Origin: an uncultured Holophagaceae bacterium
Lineage (GTDB): Bacteria > Acidobacteriota > Holophagae > Holophagales > Holophagaceae
Direction of reading: 5' to 3'
Length of the DNA: 6,689 nt
Assembly (NCBI GenBank): GCA_903890595.1
Contig: CAITBU010000190.1
Location: 1-6,689, forward strand
In this document: piece by piece, positions 6,034-6,689 of the stretch
Layout: every line of letters begins with the position of its first letter
Numbering within the stretch: the stretch's first letter is position 1
Translations under genes and position numbers: made by a program
The notes under the pieces: model-generated
What the model was told of the DNA's origin: nothing
Database searches by the model: none
What the model saw: only the letters and a program-made list of their open reading frames with translations

Positions 6034-6039
6034 TATGGT
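6011..6039 (+). promoter_or_regulatory. Candidate sigma70-type promoter of serA
   Basis: TTGTCC (6011-6016) and TATGGT (6034-6039) are separated by exactly 17 bases. Each matches four of six positions of the TTGACA/TATAAT consensus. Transcription would begin near 6046, leaving a leader of about 40 bases before the serA ATG. The site overlaps the nested inverted repeat. Confidence 0.45.
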
Positions 6040-6086
6040 TGGGGTTCCCCGCGATGCAGCCCCTGCATCCGACTGCGGAGCCGCCC

Positions 6087-6689
6087 ATGAAGATCATCGT
6101 GACCGATGAGGTGACCGACGAGGGTCTGGCCCTCCTGCAAGCGGACCCCCGCATCACGCTGGACGTCCGTCTGGGGCTGTCCCGGGAGGCCCTCCATGAG
6201 TGCATTGGCACCTACGACGCCATCATCACCCGGAGCGGCACCACCGTGGACCGGGCCCTGCTGGACGCCGCCACCAACCTGAAGATCGTGGCCCGGGCCG
6301 GGGTCGGCATCGACAACGTGGATGTGGAAGCCGCCAGCGAGCGGGGCGTCATCGTGGTCAATGCCCCCTTCGGCAACACCAACAGCGCCGCCGAGCACAC
6401 CCTGGCCCTGCTGTTGTCGGTCTGCCGCCACGTCCCCACCGCGAACGCCAGTCTGAAGTCTGGTGCCTGGAAGCGGGCCCCCTTCACCGGGGTTGAGCTC
6501 AAGGGCAAGACCGCCGGGGTCATCGGCCTGGGCAAGGTGGGCGGCCGTGTGGCCACCCGCCTCAAGGCCTTCGAGTGCGACGTGCTGGGTTGCGACCCCT
6601 ACATCGCCGCCAAGCGAGCCACGGACCTGGGTGTCCGCCTGACGGATCTGGATGAGCTGTGCCGAACCTGCGACATCCTCACCGTCCAC
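6087..6689 (+). CDS. serA: D-3-phosphoglycerate dehydrogenase, N-terminal part (cut by window end)
   Basis: The first 201 residues of a D-2-hydroxyacid dehydrogenase are present, best matched by SerA, which oxidises 3-phosphoglycerate to 3-phosphohydroxypyruvate with NAD+ in the first step of serine synthesis. The start MKIIVTDEV is well supported by GGAG at 6077-6080, six bases upstream. Motifs visible are ITRSGTTVDRALLDAA (47-62), RAGVGIDNVD (70-79), NAPFGNTNSAAEHTLALLL (92-110), the NAD-binding GLGKVGGRVA (147-156) and the ribose-binding acid D170 in GCDPY. The frame is still open at the last base, inside the expected ILTVH-x-P segment. The catalytic Arg, Glu and His, and any C-terminal ACT domain, lie beyond the window, so a long or short SerA form cannot be told apart. 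Other 2-hydroxyacid dehydrogenases are possible but less likely, given the NAPFGNTNSAAEH block. Confidence 0.92.
   Translation, partial: MKIIVTDEVTDEGLALLQADPRITLDVRLGLSREALHECIGTYDAIITRSGTTVDRALLDAATNLKIVARAGVGIDNVDVEAASERGVIVVNAPFGNTNSAAEHTLALLLSVCRHVPTANASLKSGAWKRAPFTGVELKGKTAGVIGLGKVGGRVATRLKAFECDVLGCDPYIAAKRATDLGVRLTDLDELCRTCDILTVH

Overview
This is a GC-rich window (roughly two thirds G+C by eye, with strong G/C preference at third codon positions). Genes are tightly packed, and most have GGAG-type Shine-Dalgarno sites. The protein set looks like the chromosome of a Gram-negative-type heterotroph: an inner-membrane YjdF-like protein, a soluble histidine kinase, a ROK-family sugar-kinase-like protein, dihydrolipoyl dehydrogenase, an exported Cache-domain protein and D-3-phosphoglycerate dehydrogenase. 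My best guess at the lineage is Acidobacteriota of the Holophaga/Geothrix type. This rests only on overall style and should be treated as weak. There is no tRNA, rRNA, CRISPR array, transposase, integrase or phage gene in the window.

Layout. Bases 1-22 look like the 3' half of a terminator belonging to whatever lies upstream. Three plus-strand genes follow: a YjdF/DUF2238-type membrane protein (52-681), a soluble PAS histidine kinase with a four-cysteine motif (740-1891) and an unrecognised 263-residue protein (1936-2727). The gaps are 58 and 44 bases, so they could form one transcription unit. A hairpin that includes the third gene's stop codon closes this group (2725-2745). A ROK-family protein follows on the plus strand (2794-3894) and converges, with a 20-base gap, on a minus-strand dihydrolipoyl dehydrogenase (3915-5318). 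A 220-base divergent intergenic region then leads to a small secreted Cache protein (5539-5985) and, after 101 bases, to serA (6087 onward, cut by the window end). The divergent region holds a 22-bp imperfect palindrome, the best operator candidate in the window. The region before serA holds a plausible sigma70-type promoter that overlaps a nested inverted repeat.

How they fit together. There is no single pathway here. Lpd serves 2-oxoacid dehydrogenase or glycine cleavage complexes, SerA starts serine synthesis from glycolysis, and the ROK protein probably handles a sugar or is a relative that does so. The histidine kinase and the Cache protein are both sensory-type proteins, but neither has its usual partner in view: no response regulator next to the kinase, and no transmembrane or output domain attached to the Cache module. 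I see no convincing new multi-gene system. The points most worth a second look are the cysteine-motif kinase next to an unknown protein, the free-standing Cache protein with the palindrome upstream, and the ROK protein that lacks the usual zinc-site motif. Several very long alternative-frame ORFs, up to 790 codons, are shadows caused by the high GC content and were left out.
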